Source: Sphingobacterium detergens (GTDB lineage Bacteria; Bacteroidota; Bacteroidia; Sphingobacteriales; Sphingobacteriaceae). Taken from it: a DNA stretch of 64,000 bases. The stretch's first letter is position 1, and every line of letters starts with the position of its first letter. Made by a program: the position numbers and the translations under genes. Below are positions 25,407 through 34,097 of the stretch, in pieces. Location of the stretch: the NCBI RefSeq assembly GCF_003610355.1, contig NZ_RAPY01000001.1:124001-188000 (forward strand). The letters run 5' to 3'. The notes below the pieces were generated by a model. It made no database searches, was not told the DNA's origin, and saw only the letters and a list, made by a program, of their open reading frames with translations.

Positions 25407-26345
25407 ATGAGTGAATTGAAGCAGTCTAAATATATCGATATCACGACGGATTATGGCTTTAAAAAAGTTTTCGGATCAGATACCAATAAAGATCTTCTGA
25501 TCGCTTTCTTAAACGAGCTTTTTAGAGGGCGCAAGGTCATTGCTGATTTATATTATAACAAAAATGAGCATGTCGGAGATACAGAGGATGTCGGTACCGT
25601 TATTTTTGATCTGACCTGTACGGCAGATAATGGCGAACGGTTTATTATTGAAGTGCAGCGCACGGCGCAAGATAATTTGAAAAAGCGCATGCTTTACTAC
25701 AGTAGTAAATTGATAGCGGATCAGGCACCCAAAGGCAACCGAAGGGCTTGGAATTATGCAATTAGTGAAGTCTATATTATTGTATTGATGGATGGTTTTA
25801 CGATGCCTGATGCGGGTGATGAGATGTATTTTTTACACGATATTTGTCTATGTTATCGGGATCACGGTAAAATATTTTACGAGGATCTGGGCTTTATATA
25901 TGTGGAATTGGTTAACTTTGTTACAGCTGAGGCAGAGTTAGATAATGATTTGGATCGTTGGCTTTATATACTCAAAAACATGTCCTCGCTAAAGGGACTT
26001 TCAAAATATCTGCGGAAGCCGATATTTGAAAAGTTATTTCAGTTAGCAGAGTATAGCAAACTAAAACCGGAGGAACGAGAGATGTACAATGCAAGTTTAA
26101 GAAATAAATGGGATGCCGAGAGTATCCGAAGTAGTCAGGAAGAGCAATTGAAACGAGCACGCGAAAAAGCAATGGCCGAAGGAAGAGCAGAGGGAGAAGC
26201 TGAAGGAGAAGCTAAGGCAAAAGCGGAGGTAATAAAAAACCTTTTGTCTTCGAATAAGTTTTCGAATTCGGAGATTGCCGAATTATCGAACGTCACTGTA
26301 GAATTTGTAAATGAGGTCCAGACGGAGATAGCTAAAGGAAAATAA
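25407..26345 (+). CDS. Rpn-family recombination-promoting nuclease / PD-(D/E)XK transposase-like protein
   Basis: The product is 312 residues. The start YIDITTDYGFKKVFGSDTNKDLLIAFLNELF is the signature of the Bacteroidota PD-(D/E)XK family. The catalytic motif is Asp in VIFDLTC followed by E-V-Q-R in RFIIEVQRTAQ. A long helical middle leads to an Ala/Glu/Gly-rich repeat (GRAEGEAEGEAKAKAE, about residues 256-275) and a C-terminal helix-turn-helix-like segment (FSNSEIAELSNVTVEFVNEV). Rpn proteins cut DNA and raise recombination; some act in phage defence. The variable repeat tail is typical, since these genes often change in copy number. It is followed by a strong terminator. Confidence 0.9.
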   Translation: MSELKQSKYIDITTDYGFKKVFGSDTNKDLLIAFLNELFRGRKVIADLYYNKNEHVGDTEDVGTVIFDLTCTADNGERFIIEVQRTAQDNLKKRMLYYSSKLIADQAPKGNRRAWNYAISEVYIIVLMDGFTMPDAGDEMYFLHDICLCYRDHGKIFYEDLGFIYVELVNFVTAEAELDNDLDRWLYILKNMSSLKGLSKYLRKPIFEKLFQLAEYSKLKPEEREMYNASLRNKWDAESIRSSQEEQLKRAREKAMAEGRAEGEAEGEAKAKAEVIKNLLSSNKFSNSEIAELSNVTVEFVNEVQTEIAKGK

Positions 26346-26370
26346 AGCATATAACGATGTAAGGTTTTGC

Positions 26371-26408
26371 GGCCGCTTGGATACTGTTCAAGCGGCCTTT
26401 TTCTTTTT
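26371..26408 (+). terminator. rho-independent terminator of the Rpn gene
   Basis: GGCCGCTTG and CAAGCGGCC form a perfect nine-pair stem with a 9-base loop, followed by TTTTTCTTTTT, 25 bp after the stop. Confidence 0.93.
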
Positions 26409-26682
26409 ATAGGGTAAGTTTCTCTGCTTTGAAGTTGCGCAATGCTGGTTTGATTTTCATTGACAGGGAAAATCGGCCCCTTTAAAAAGCTAGTATTCCA
26501 ACTGAATTTCTCCATATAATTTTTTCTCCATCGACTGTGTCGAATCCTCGAGAACCTTGTGTTACCATTTGCTGGAGAACCTCTTGTCGAGTACCTGCGA
26601 AAAAGGGGTGTACATGACCATTTTTTGCTCAAAATGACCACTTTAAAAGATCGCTAATATCCTAATTTTGAAAAAAAAGGAT
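26409..26682. other. intergenic region with possible insertion-sequence end
   Basis: ATGACCATTTT (26614-26624) and ATGACCACTTT (26634-26644) are direct repeats with a 20-bp period. Multiple terminal repeats of this kind are found at ends of IS21-family elements in Bacteroidota. No transposase is nearby, so at most this is a remnant. The rest of the region shows no convincing gene. Confidence 0.25.
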
Positions 26683-27324
26683 ATGAAAAGGTTTAAGTTG
26701 ATACCCGATTTTCAAAACAGACAGAAGCTATCCGTCTGTTTTAAAATAGTTCTTATTTTGTGTTCCTTGTCTAGGGCAACGGCACAGCAAAAAGTGGACT
26801 ATGTACTTCCTAACGCAGCCTTTAATTCAACGGAAGCTTATACAATGCTTGATGAAGGAAGCAATACCATAACAGGTACTATCTCATTTAAAAAAAGGGG
26901 ATATGTCAACTATCCAAGCTATCAGTCCAAAGTTTTATTATATCCTGTAACAGCTCATCTTACCGAATTTATTGAACTGAAAAAGAAATACAACAGTAAG
27001 AAAAAGCAAGCAGCGATGACAAAAGAAGCGGCCATGGCCCGTATTGAAACAAAGACAATAGATGACAAGGGAAATTTTGTGTTTACCAACCTGAAACCTG
27101 GAAAATACTATGTGGTGAGTCTAGTGATATGGGAAAAAGTGCGTGGTAACAAAATTCAATCTGGGCCAGTCATAGCCAACTATAATATGCTCGGAATACA
27201 GATGGGGGGAGGTTATGTACCCACAGAAATGCGCTATGAATCAAGAGCCTATGAGGAAGAAGTTGGTGACTACATTGAGGTAGATGCTGATCATAAGCCC
27301 AATGTAATCAATATCGCGAAATAA
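26683..27324 (+). CDS. exported hypothetical protein with a carboxypeptidase-regulatory-like fold
   Basis: The product is 213 residues from the ATG at 26683, preceded by AAAAAAAAGG; a TTG at 26668 is in frame. It has a Sec signal ending LSRATAQQ. In the middle, KTIDDKGNFVFTNLKPGKYYVVSLVIW is typical of Ig-like carboxypeptidase-regulatory or Cna-B domains, and a Lys-rich stretch (KKKYNSKKKQAAMTKEAAMAR) precedes it. The end (MGGGYVPTEMRYESRAYEEEVGDYIEVDAD) is acidic. A periplasmic or surface role is likely; nothing more can be assigned. An LRR-protein gene follows after 56 bp. Confidence 0.7.
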   Translation: MKRFKLIPDFQNRQKLSVCFKIVLILCSLSRATAQQKVDYVLPNAAFNSTEAYTMLDEGSNTITGTISFKKRGYVNYPSYQSKVLLYPVTAHLTEFIELKKKYNSKKKQAAMTKEAAMARIETKTIDDKGNFVFTNLKPGKYYVVSLVIWEKVRGNKIQSGPVIANYNMLGIQMGGGYVPTEMRYESRAYEEEVGDYIEVDADHKPNVINIAK

Positions 27325-27380
27325 AGCGGGTAATCTCAACGCCTATCACTCTTTATGGAACTAATTAAAAAACTAAACAG

Positions 27381-28154
27381 ATGAAATCAATTGCAATACT
27401 TCTCATAAACCTGTCCCTTTACTTGGGCGTTGTTGATTTGAAAGCCCAAAGCATCAACTTTCCGGATGAGCAATTCAAAGCAGCTCTAATTGCCCAGGGG
27501 ATTGATGCCAACGGAGATGGAAAAATCCAAAAATCAGAACTTACGCAAATTAAAAAGCTTCACGTAAATAATGCCGATATCTCGTCATTAGAGGGTATTA
27601 AAAATTTTATCAGTCTTGAAGAGCTTGCATTCCTGAATAACCATTTAACCACTGTTGATCTTGAAGGGATGCAAAATCTTAAATATGTTTATGGAAACAA
27701 CAATAAGATTAAACGACTCCTATTGAAAGGCTGTACAAACCTGGAGGTGATTTTTATGGATCAAAATGAATTACCTGTCTTGGACCTTTCTGGGCTCGCA
27801 GCGTTAAGGGATATACGGATCAATGTAAATAAGCTGGCATCAATTGATCTGAGCAAAAAAACTAAATTGGAGCATGTACAGCTTTTTAAAAATCAGTTGA
27901 CGACATTCAAAGCCGAGGGATCTCTTGAACTTAAAGAGCTGGACCTTTCTAATAATCAAATAACCGAAATTGATCTGAGGCCTTTTTCCCAGCTTAAAGA
28001 TGCTGATCTGAATGGTAACCCACTGCAAAAGATCAATGTGACGGGTCTTGCAGCATTGGAAAGACTCTATTTTGAACCACCAATCTTTAGGCCAAGTGCG
28101 ATTACCCAATTTAATACGAGTGGACTTATAAACTTAAAAGAGTATAAATGGTAA
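27381..28154 (+). CDS. exported leucine-rich repeat protein
   Basis: The product is 257 residues with a Sec signal (AILLINLSLYLGVVDLKAQ). Residues about 30-50 carry D-A-N-G-D-G-K-I-Q, an EF-hand-like calcium loop, and the rest consists of about eight internalin-like leucine-rich repeats (LHVNNADISSLEGIKNF, LKELDLSNNQITEIDL). The protein should bind another macromolecule at the cell surface or in the periplasm. The combination of an N-terminal calcium loop with LRRs occurs in many Bacteroidota surface proteins. It lies upstream of leader copy C with no obvious link. Confidence 0.85.
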   Translation: MKSIAILLINLSLYLGVVDLKAQSINFPDEQFKAALIAQGIDANGDGKIQKSELTQIKKLHVNNADISSLEGIKNFISLEELAFLNNHLTTVDLEGMQNLKYVYGNNNKIKRLLLKGCTNLEVIFMDQNELPVLDLSGLAALRDIRINVNKLASIDLSKKTKLEHVQLFKNQLTTFKAEGSLELKELDLSNNQITEIDLRPFSQLKDADLNGNPLQKINVTGLAALERLYFEPPIFRPSAITQFNTSGLINLKEYKW

Positions 28155-28264
28155 GTCAAACAGAGGCACCGGAGTCGGAAGAATAATAAGTTCTTAAAAA
28201 TAGTACCGCGTTTAAATAGAGGTTACTGATATTGTACTTAGTGGATTTATTTTTTAATAGCCTC

Positions 28265-28366
28265 GACTTTTCGGTATCTCCCACATACCGCTTACATAAA
28301 CCTTATTTTCCTCAGATACCCATCGCAGCAGCCATACTTTTGCTATACACATAAAAACAAAAGAAT
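28265..28366 (+). promoter_or_regulatory. 102-bp leader copy C driving a beta-helix gene
   Basis: The module runs from GACTTTTCGG to the base before the start codon. It has a hairpin (CGGTAT/ATACCG), CTCAGATA, a non-conserved 16-bp spacer and TACTTTTG (28335-28342), then an A-rich 5' leader of about 20 bases. The layout of conserved box, free spacer and -7 box is what a promoter should look like. Confidence 0.88.
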
Positions 28367-30823
28367 ATGGCAAATCAATTTTTAGTTAAAGAAACTATGG
28401 CGGCTATGAAAGCATTATCTGCCGCAGAAATCGATGCACTAGAGATCGGGACTTATGAAGGTGTTCAACTATTGGGCTATCACGAAAAGGGCGATACCCC
28501 GGCACCGATTATTTATTATCTAGCTCCAACGACTCCCGATCCCAGAGCAGATGATGGCGGAAGCATAATCTCAGCTGGGACAACAAAGTTGCTGCACACC
28601 TTTGATACTGCGATTGATGTACGGTATTTTGGCTTACGTAGTGGTGCGGCCTACATTAATGATCCCCAGCTCGTCAATAATATTTTCATCAATAATGCCG
28701 GCAAAAGTATCCTGTTTGATTATAACACAGACTTTACGATGGATATGGGAATTGGCTGGAACGACGGGACAATTAAAGTAGTAAGTAATACCAAGGTTAT
28801 TATCAACGGGATGATACGGCATCGGCCGAGCACAAATGGCAATGCCAGTATGTTTCTGGTTCGAAACGCCACCAACGTTTCTTTTGAAGGTACGGGAACG
28901 CTCATAGGCTATAAACATAAGCGACCTGTGACAGGCCTTACTATTTATTACCAACATTTCAATCGGTTTAATGGTAACTATCAATTGGGGGACTATGTTA
29001 CCCTAAATTCTTATGGTTATAAAGTAATACAGCTTGGCCGCATGGAGAAGGATCCAAGTGTCACCACGAGTTCAGTAATCGGAGATAAATTTTTACTAGG
29101 AATGCCTTCGGGACCATCCGAAGAGAACCAGTTTATGAAGCTAGAGCTTATTGAAGAAAAACTAGGCGAGTGGGGACATGGTATCTATATTTATTCATCA
29201 AGTAATGTACATATCAGTGACCTGACTTTACGCGAGTTTTGGGGCGACGGATCGGCTGTGGGCGGTGATGAAGATCAGGGCAACAACAAACCGAGTGAAA
29301 TGGTTAAATATCATAACGTTCAGTTTATCGACAATAGGAGACAGGGGTTATCCCTGATAAACTGCAGTACGATTGAAGTTGACGATTGTCTATTTTCTCA
29401 AACCTACGGGACACTTCCTATGGCAGGGATAGACCTTGAGCCCAATCCAAATAAAGATGGCAAAATTAAGGTCGGAAAGGTTATCGATGTGAAAATTACT
29501 AACTCGGTCTTTAGCGATAATTATCAGGCATTGGCGATGTTTAATCCATTTCCGCTAGAAACATCTAGGATTGATCATATTTATCTCGAAAATAATGAAA
29601 TGCGTGATAATTTGATCAGCAATCTAGGAGTAGCAAGAGCTGGTAATGTTACCGTTACGGGACTTCGATCTTATCCAACAAAAATTGGTAACTACTCAGG
29701 AGATGTTTCCGTTTGTGCGGCGTCTTTTCAGATGGACAACTCGTATATCCAATCTGATGCGAGCTATAGTACTGGGCAAACTAATTTACATGTAATCAAT
29801 CTAAGCAATACTTTTACTGATTTATCTTTAATGAAAAGATTTTGGGTCAACAACACCGAATTGAGAGGATTGAATGGCGTCAAACTAAGCTTTCTTAATA
29901 TTCCATTTGCTTGTCCGGATCTTGATATCAAGCTTGATCATGTTGCTGTCTACGATGTTGGTGTTTGTACGGTAGCAACAGGAAATACTGTGACCCAGTT
30001 GAAGTCTTTGGCCTTTGAAAACTGTTATTTTAGAGGTTATGCGGGATATCTGGGTTCAAAAAACATTGTAATGGAAAAGTTGGATTATATCAATAATACG
30101 TTCGATTTGCGATCGAGACCCAATGTTGTTAATGAATCGCTGATCAATGTCCCCGTAGGGTGTCAGCTGGCTAATATCGTCGGAAATACGTTCAACGGAT
30201 TGGAGCCGATAGCCGAACAGTCAGATAATAGCCTTATTACCATACGGAATACAGGAGCTGGGGTACGGGCCAATATTTTACGTAATATATTTAAGAATAT
30301 TGGTAAAGTCAATTATCCGATTATTGAGACGCTTGGAGGAAATAGTACACCCACTTTTGTGATTGAATCCAACTCTTTTATCGACTGTTATGTCAATAAC
30401 TATTTTAGAGTGAATAGGAGCAATCATGGATTTCATTTTATAGTGAATAATGTATTTACACGAGCTTCTGTTGAGGATACGATCAATGCATTGGGTACTA
30501 CACTTGCAACTGGTTTTAGATTGTTTATCAATATGAATGTATTTCAGTTGGCTCTAAATAAAAATATTGTGGCTCCAGTACTCTATTCGGGCTATGCTAT
30601 TGCACAGGCCAATACCATTAATCATCTATTCCGGTATAAAAATGAAGATGTATTGGGTAATGCCTCAGATCTAGCGAGAGGTTTGGTCAATCAATCTGCT
30701 GTTACTCCCGACAGTGCCGTATTGCCGGGAGCAAGTTATACGCAATCGGAAGTGCAGGGTATATTGACTGAATTGCGGGATTTGAAGACCAAGCTGCGAA
30801 CAGCAGGTGTCCTGGCGCCCTAG
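28367..30823 (+). CDS. large right-handed beta-helix protein, leader-linked family member 1
   Basis: The product is 818 residues and lacks any signal peptide or hydrophobic N-terminus. Residues 1-90 form a module shared with the proteins at 32042 and 45946: MANQFL, LSAAEIDAL, GVQLLGY, EKGDTPAPIIYYL and DDGGSI, then DVRYFG. This resembles the entry domain of phage tail-spike/pectate-lyase-3 proteins. The centre consists of right-handed parallel beta-helix repeats rich in Asn and Gly (for example NVSFEGTGTLIGY, NVQFIDNRRQGLSLINC). The end, SEVQGILTELRDLKTKL, is a short coiled segment also present in the 45946 protein and common at phage-fibre ends. A trimeric, fibre- or spike-like surface or particle protein is inferred; glycan binding or cleavage is possible, but no catalytic site is identifiable. 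Confidence 0.85.
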   Translation: MANQFLVKETMAAMKALSAAEIDALEIGTYEGVQLLGYHEKGDTPAPIIYYLAPTTPDPRADDGGSIISAGTTKLLHTFDTAIDVRYFGLRSGAAYINDPQLVNNIFINNAGKSILFDYNTDFTMDMGIGWNDGTIKVVSNTKVIINGMIRHRPSTNGNASMFLVRNATNVSFEGTGTLIGYKHKRPVTGLTIYYQHFNRFNGNYQLGDYVTLNSYGYKVIQLGRMEKDPSVTTSSVIGDKFLLGMPSGPSEENQFMKLELIEEKLGEWGHGIYIYSSSNVHISDLTLREFWGDGSAVGGDEDQGNNKPSEMVKYHNVQFIDNRRQGLSLINCSTIEVDDCLFSQTYGTLPMAGIDLEPNPNKDGKIKVGKVIDVKITNSVFSDNYQALAMFNPFPLETSRIDHIYLENNEMRDNLISNLGVARAGNVTVTGLRSYPTKIGNYSGDVSVCAASFQMDNSYIQSDASYSTGQTNLHVINLSNTFTDLSLMKRFWVNNTELRGLNGVKLSFLNIPFACPDLDIKLDHVAVYDVGVCTVATGNTVTQLKSLAFENCYFRGYAGYLGSKNIVMEKLDYINNTFDLRSRPNVVNESLINVPVGCQLANIVGNTFNGLEPIAEQSDNSLITIRNTGAGVRANILRNIFKNIGKVNYPIIETLGGNSTPTFVIESNSFIDCYVNNYFRVNRSNHGFHFIVNNVFTRASVEDTINALGTTLATGFRLFINMNVFQLALNKNIVAPVLYSGYAIAQANTINHLFRYKNEDVLGNASDLARGLVNQSAVTPDSAVLPGASYTQSEVQGILTELRDLKTKLRTAGVLAP

Positions 30824-30840
30824 TCAGGTAGTGAGCATAG

Positions 30841-30872
30841 AAAATGCGGTACTCTAAAAAGTACCGCATTTT
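30841..30872 (+). terminator. terminator of the first beta-helix gene
   Basis: AAAATGCGGTACT and AGTACCGCATTTT form a perfect 13-pair hairpin with a 6-base loop, 18 bp after the stop; the flanking A and T runs could make it act in both directions. Confidence 0.88.
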
Positions 30873-30989
30873 GTGTTCAATATTCTTAAAAGAAGTTCAA
30901 TTTTGGGAATTTAAAGGTAATACAGATGACAAGCTAAAGCCTACCCGTGATAGACTTTCACTTCAATGAGAATTAGTTCTTGAAGAAAA

Positions 30990-31214
30990 GTGATTGAAAA
31001 TCAGGAGGGGATATATAGAGACTTCGCTAACGAAAAAATAGATATAAATCCGTTATGGGAAAATTATCCGGATTTCGGAAATTTTGCGCATATTATACAA
31101 CTTGATGGGGAAATTCAAGTGACTTTATCATAAGGTCTGATGTCAACAAGAGGATACCGAAGTTTATGATAAGTTGTATAAACTATTTTGGGAATTGATT
31201 AAGATCAATGTATA
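30990..31214 (+). pseudogene. remnant of a small gene, frameshifted
   Basis: A GTG-started stretch (30990-31133) encodes V-I-E-N-Q-E-G-I-Y-R-D-F-A-N-E-K and continues with NPLWENYPDFGNFAH before stopping. Directly after it, in another frame, 31146-31214 encodes Q-E-D-T-E-V-Y-D-K-L-Y-K-L-F-W-E-L. Both look like protein sequence and fit one helical protein broken by a frameshift. No family is recognised. The remaining part of the 468-bp spacer is AT-rich and empty. Confidence 0.4.
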
Positions 31215-31291
31215 ACTATTATTTCCATAAATGCTTAATAAATAACCTCATAGTCAGTGGTATATTGTAATAAATATAAAAATAATTAAAA

Positions 31292-31813
31292 ATGAAAAAA
31301 ACGTTTTTATTCTCTCTTTTGTCATTTTTGGGTTTAAGTTTAACGTATGGACAGCAATTGAAACCTTTATATAGCAAAACTGATACTTTGCCTAGAGTTG
31401 TTTACAAAGATCTTAATGAAAGACCTTTGCCTAAGATAGAGATGCGAGGGGAAAATTACTTAGGCGATGCCATGTGGTCCTTAAAATCTGAAGGAGTTAA
31501 GTCAGTAGATATTAACAAAGAAAGAGGGGTAGTGATAATTGAATTGACGCTTGAATACAAACCTGTTTTAATGAGTTTGTCAGATATTGTAAAAAAATAT
31601 ACAAATGTAAAATCTGAACGAGTAATATTTAAGATTGATGACCGATTTGTTCAAAATAATCCCAGGGAAGTTCTAATTGATGAAAGTAATATTATGCTGA
31701 TTTCTGTTTCTCCTATGAAGTTTGTAGGTGACTTAGAAGATCTGTGCATGATAACATTAATCCCTAGGACTGATAAGAATCTTAAAAAGTTTAATGAAAT
31801 ACGCATTCGCTAA
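31292..31813 (+). CDS. exported hypothetical protein
   Basis: The product is 173 residues with a Sec signal (FLFSLLSFLGLSLTYGQQ). The mature part is alpha/beta: GDAMWSLKSEGVKSVDINKERGVVIIELTLEY, then a second strand pair VKSERVIFKIDDRFV and ESNIMLISVSPMKFV. The pattern vaguely recalls TonB C-terminal or plug-like small domains, but no family can be named. It sits between two leader-driven beta-helix genes with its own terminator, and could be functionally tied to them only by position. Confidence 0.7.
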   Translation: MKKTFLFSLLSFLGLSLTYGQQLKPLYSKTDTLPRVVYKDLNERPLPKIEMRGENYLGDAMWSLKSEGVKSVDINKERGVVIIELTLEYKPVLMSLSDIVKKYTNVKSERVIFKIDDRFVQNNPREVLIDESNIMLISVSPMKFVGDLEDLCMITLIPRTDKNLKKFNEIRIR

Positions 31814-31867
31814 GCATATTGAAGTACTTATACAATAAGTCATTATTATAAATGTAATGCTTAAGAC

Positions 31868-31901
31868 AGCTTCCCTCAAATTAAAAGAGGGAAGCTTTTT
31901 T
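31868..31901 (+). terminator. rho-independent terminator
   Basis: AGCTTCCCTC and GAGGGAAGCT make a perfect ten-pair stem with a 9-base loop followed by six T, 55 bp after the stop of the exported protein gene. Confidence 0.92.
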
Positions 31902-31939
31902 ACTTAGAGTATCTGCATAGGCTTTAAAAGAATGAAATA

Positions 31940-32041
31940 GACTTTTCGGTATCTCCCCGATACCGCTTACATATACCTTATTTTCCTCAGATAGCACCCT
32001 CGTCAATCATACTTTTGCTATACACATAAAAACAAAAGAAT
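31940..32041 (+). promoter_or_regulatory. 102-bp leader copy D driving a beta-helix gene
   Basis: This copy has the intact hairpin CGGTATCTCCCCGATACCG (31947-31965, seven pairs, five-base loop), CTCAGATA, a 16-bp spacer and TACTTTTG (32010-32017). No TTTG -33 element lies at the usual distance; the conserved TTTTCCTCAGATA stands there instead, which suggests a dedicated activator or sigma factor. Confidence 0.9.
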
Positions 32042-33832
32042 ATGGCAAATCAATTTTTAATTAAAGACACGATGGCGGATATGCGCGGCTTATCTGCTTG
32101 TGAAATCCTGGCATTACAGAGCGGATGCTGTGCAGGAGTGGAACTATTAGGGTATTATGAGAAAGGAGATACCCCTGCACCCATTATTTACTCACTGAGT
32201 ACAACTTTATTGGCAGACAACGGCGGGAGTATTGTCGAAACGGGAGGTGTTAAACTGGAACACCAATTTATCGAACATGTCAATGCACTTTATTTCGGTG
32301 TCAGTGCCTCACTAACTGATAATGCAGCCAGATTAGCTGTGTTTTTTGACTATCTAAAGGAAAACAAAGCGCTAGAAGGTGTTTTACCTATCGGAACGAT
32401 CGCCTATAGTCAGACGCTAAACTTTGTTTTCGAAGGTGCCAAACTCAGAGGACAGGGAAAAGGCACCATATTAAAGTTTACTGGATCTGCAGACAATGCT
32501 TTTGAGATTGATGCATTTAAAGGCGGTACCGAAACGACCCAGTTTATCAACAATATCACCATCAGTGATATCGTCTTCTCCGGAAATGCCAACACCACCA
32601 TTACCTTATACCTTAGGGGCATTGCACGGAGTAAGTTCTCCAATGTGTGGGTAGGCGATGGCAAGAATAGTAGTGATGGATATGGCTGGTACCTCGCTTC
32701 CGTACAGCTGACACAATTTTTGGGCTGTGGATGTAGCAAGTATCTCACCCCGATGACGAGCGTCCCATATGCAGGTATATTTATCGGATTGGGACAGCGT
32801 GGTAGCATCACTGCTGGTAACAGCACTAACAACACGTTTTATCAAAACTATTTTGAAGGTTTGAGCATTGGGGTATTGATGTCCCAAGCTGACGAAAATA
32901 CCTTTATCGGCGGTAGCTCAGAAGCCAATAGTGTATATGGCATCGTTGTGGGTAAGGATTGTAAAGTAAATACCTTTATTGGTGTAGGACTGGAGGCCAA
33001 TCCTGTCGATGTTTCCGATAGTTCGAGTTATAGCACCTATACCAATTGCTATTTCGGGAATATCCTGCGTATAGGCAGCAAAGCTAAGCAGATTTCTGTT
33101 GTCGGAGCGATGATCGGACGGATTGAAATACAAGATGGTGCACGATATATTGAAATCAAGAATTCCGTTTACAACCGATTTAAAAATGGAGCAAAAGGAA
33201 TTTTTGATTTAGGGAAGCATACATCCTTTGTTAATGTAGAGGATTTTGACTTAGAAGAATTTATAAAACAAAATATCGAGATCGATGGGACAGTAGCTAG
33301 CGATTCATATAAGGTAAAGGAAAAAAATGATATCCTTACGCCAATTAACAGCATTAATCCCGTAGGAGGATTTTCTCCAATTATCGTCAAGGAGGCTGGG
33401 CCATTCTGGCCGACCTTAGGTGTAGCATTAGGAGTTGATAGAACAGGAAATTTCGATAATACGAATTCAATCAGCTCTTTTCGGATATATTCTAAATCAA
33501 ACACCCTGGATGAACTATATTTTACCAAAAAACTTTTTGGTACTGGAGCGGTAACGGATTGGTCGCCCTTGCGTAGGCTTATTCACGACAATAATCTCGC
33601 AACCACCACGGTTAAAGGCATTGTCTCACAGTCTGTGGTAGTAGCCAATGTAGTCGCGAGTAACAGTGCAAAATCAGTTCTTAATGATGCTGCTGATTTA
33701 ACTACTTCCGTAGCCTTGGTGAATGACCTGAAATCCAAATACAATCAGGCCGTCGATTTGATTAACGAGTTGAAGGCTCAGCTAAATACGAAGTTACAGT
33801 CAGATCGAGCGAGTGGTCAACAAGCAAGTTAA
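32042..33832 (+). CDS. right-handed beta-helix protein, leader-linked family member 2
   Basis: The product is 596 residues without a signal peptide. The N-terminal 80 residues repeat the family module (MANQFLIK, LSACEILAL, GVELLGYYEKGDTPAPIIY, DNGGSIVETGG). A pectate-lyase-3-like beta-helix follows (AKLRGQGKGTILKF, ITISDIVFSGNANTTITLYL, FIGGSSEANSVYGIVVG). After about residue 430 a separate domain with GGFSPIIVKEAGPFWPTLG and SSFRIYSKSNTLDELYF resembles receptor-binding domains of phage fibres, and the end (TTTVKGIVSQSVVVAN, then a coiled coil NDLKSKYNQAVDLINELK) is also fibre-like. Two Cys pairs near the start (residues 19, 28-29) are unique to this copy. Function inferred as a fibre or spike; the substrate is unknown. 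Confidence 0.85.
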   Translation: MANQFLIKDTMADMRGLSACEILALQSGCCAGVELLGYYEKGDTPAPIIYSLSTTLLADNGGSIVETGGVKLEHQFIEHVNALYFGVSASLTDNAARLAVFFDYLKENKALEGVLPIGTIAYSQTLNFVFEGAKLRGQGKGTILKFTGSADNAFEIDAFKGGTETTQFINNITISDIVFSGNANTTITLYLRGIARSKFSNVWVGDGKNSSDGYGWYLASVQLTQFLGCGCSKYLTPMTSVPYAGIFIGLGQRGSITAGNSTNNTFYQNYFEGLSIGVLMSQADENTFIGGSSEANSVYGIVVGKDCKVNTFIGVGLEANPVDVSDSSSYSTYTNCYFGNILRIGSKAKQISVVGAMIGRIEIQDGARYIEIKNSVYNRFKNGAKGIFDLGKHTSFVNVEDFDLEEFIKQNIEIDGTVASDSYKVKEKNDILTPINSINPVGGFSPIIVKEAGPFWPTLGVALGVDRTGNFDNTNSISSFRIYSKSNTLDELYFTKKLFGTGAVTDWSPLRRLIHDNNLATTTVKGIVSQSVVVANVVASNSAKSVLNDAADLTTSVALVNDLKSKYNQAVDLINELKAQLNTKLQSDRASGQQAS

Positions 33833-33945
33833 CGATATTGAGCAGCTAGCGATAGGGAATATTCGCAAGGATAACGGATCTAAAAACAAAGTTGAGGAAT
33901 ACGGGTGTCTGGGCAATCGAGTTTCGACTAATTGAGGTAAAAATA

Positions 33946-33978
33946 ATCATGCAGTATTCAGGTAGAATACTGCATGAT
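33946..33978. terminator. perfect 13-bp hairpin after the second beta-helix gene
   Basis: ATCATGCAGTATT (33946-33958) and AATACTGCATGAT (33966-33978) form a stable hairpin 113 bp after the stop. There is no T-run, so it may be a weak terminator or an RNA-protecting structure. Confidence 0.6.
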
Positions 33979-34097
33979 GCATTCATACTAAAGTTAAGGT
34001 AAATATATTGTATATTGATACCATGTAATTACAGAGGGAAAAGTACAAAATATGATGTATTTTTTGATTTAACAAAGTCCTCAAATTATTATTAAGC

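Noticed and set aside
26135..26641. 168-codon minus-strand frame overlapping the end of the Rpn gene.
   Set aside because: Half of it is the complement of the Rpn repeat tail (Ser/Ala/Pro-rich shadow) and it runs through the strong terminator; not a gene.
28367..30823. Assignment of the beta-helix proteins as pectate lyases.
   Set aside because: The fold is compatible but no lyase calcium or Arg catalytic motif is visible, no signal peptide exists, and the termini are fibre-like.
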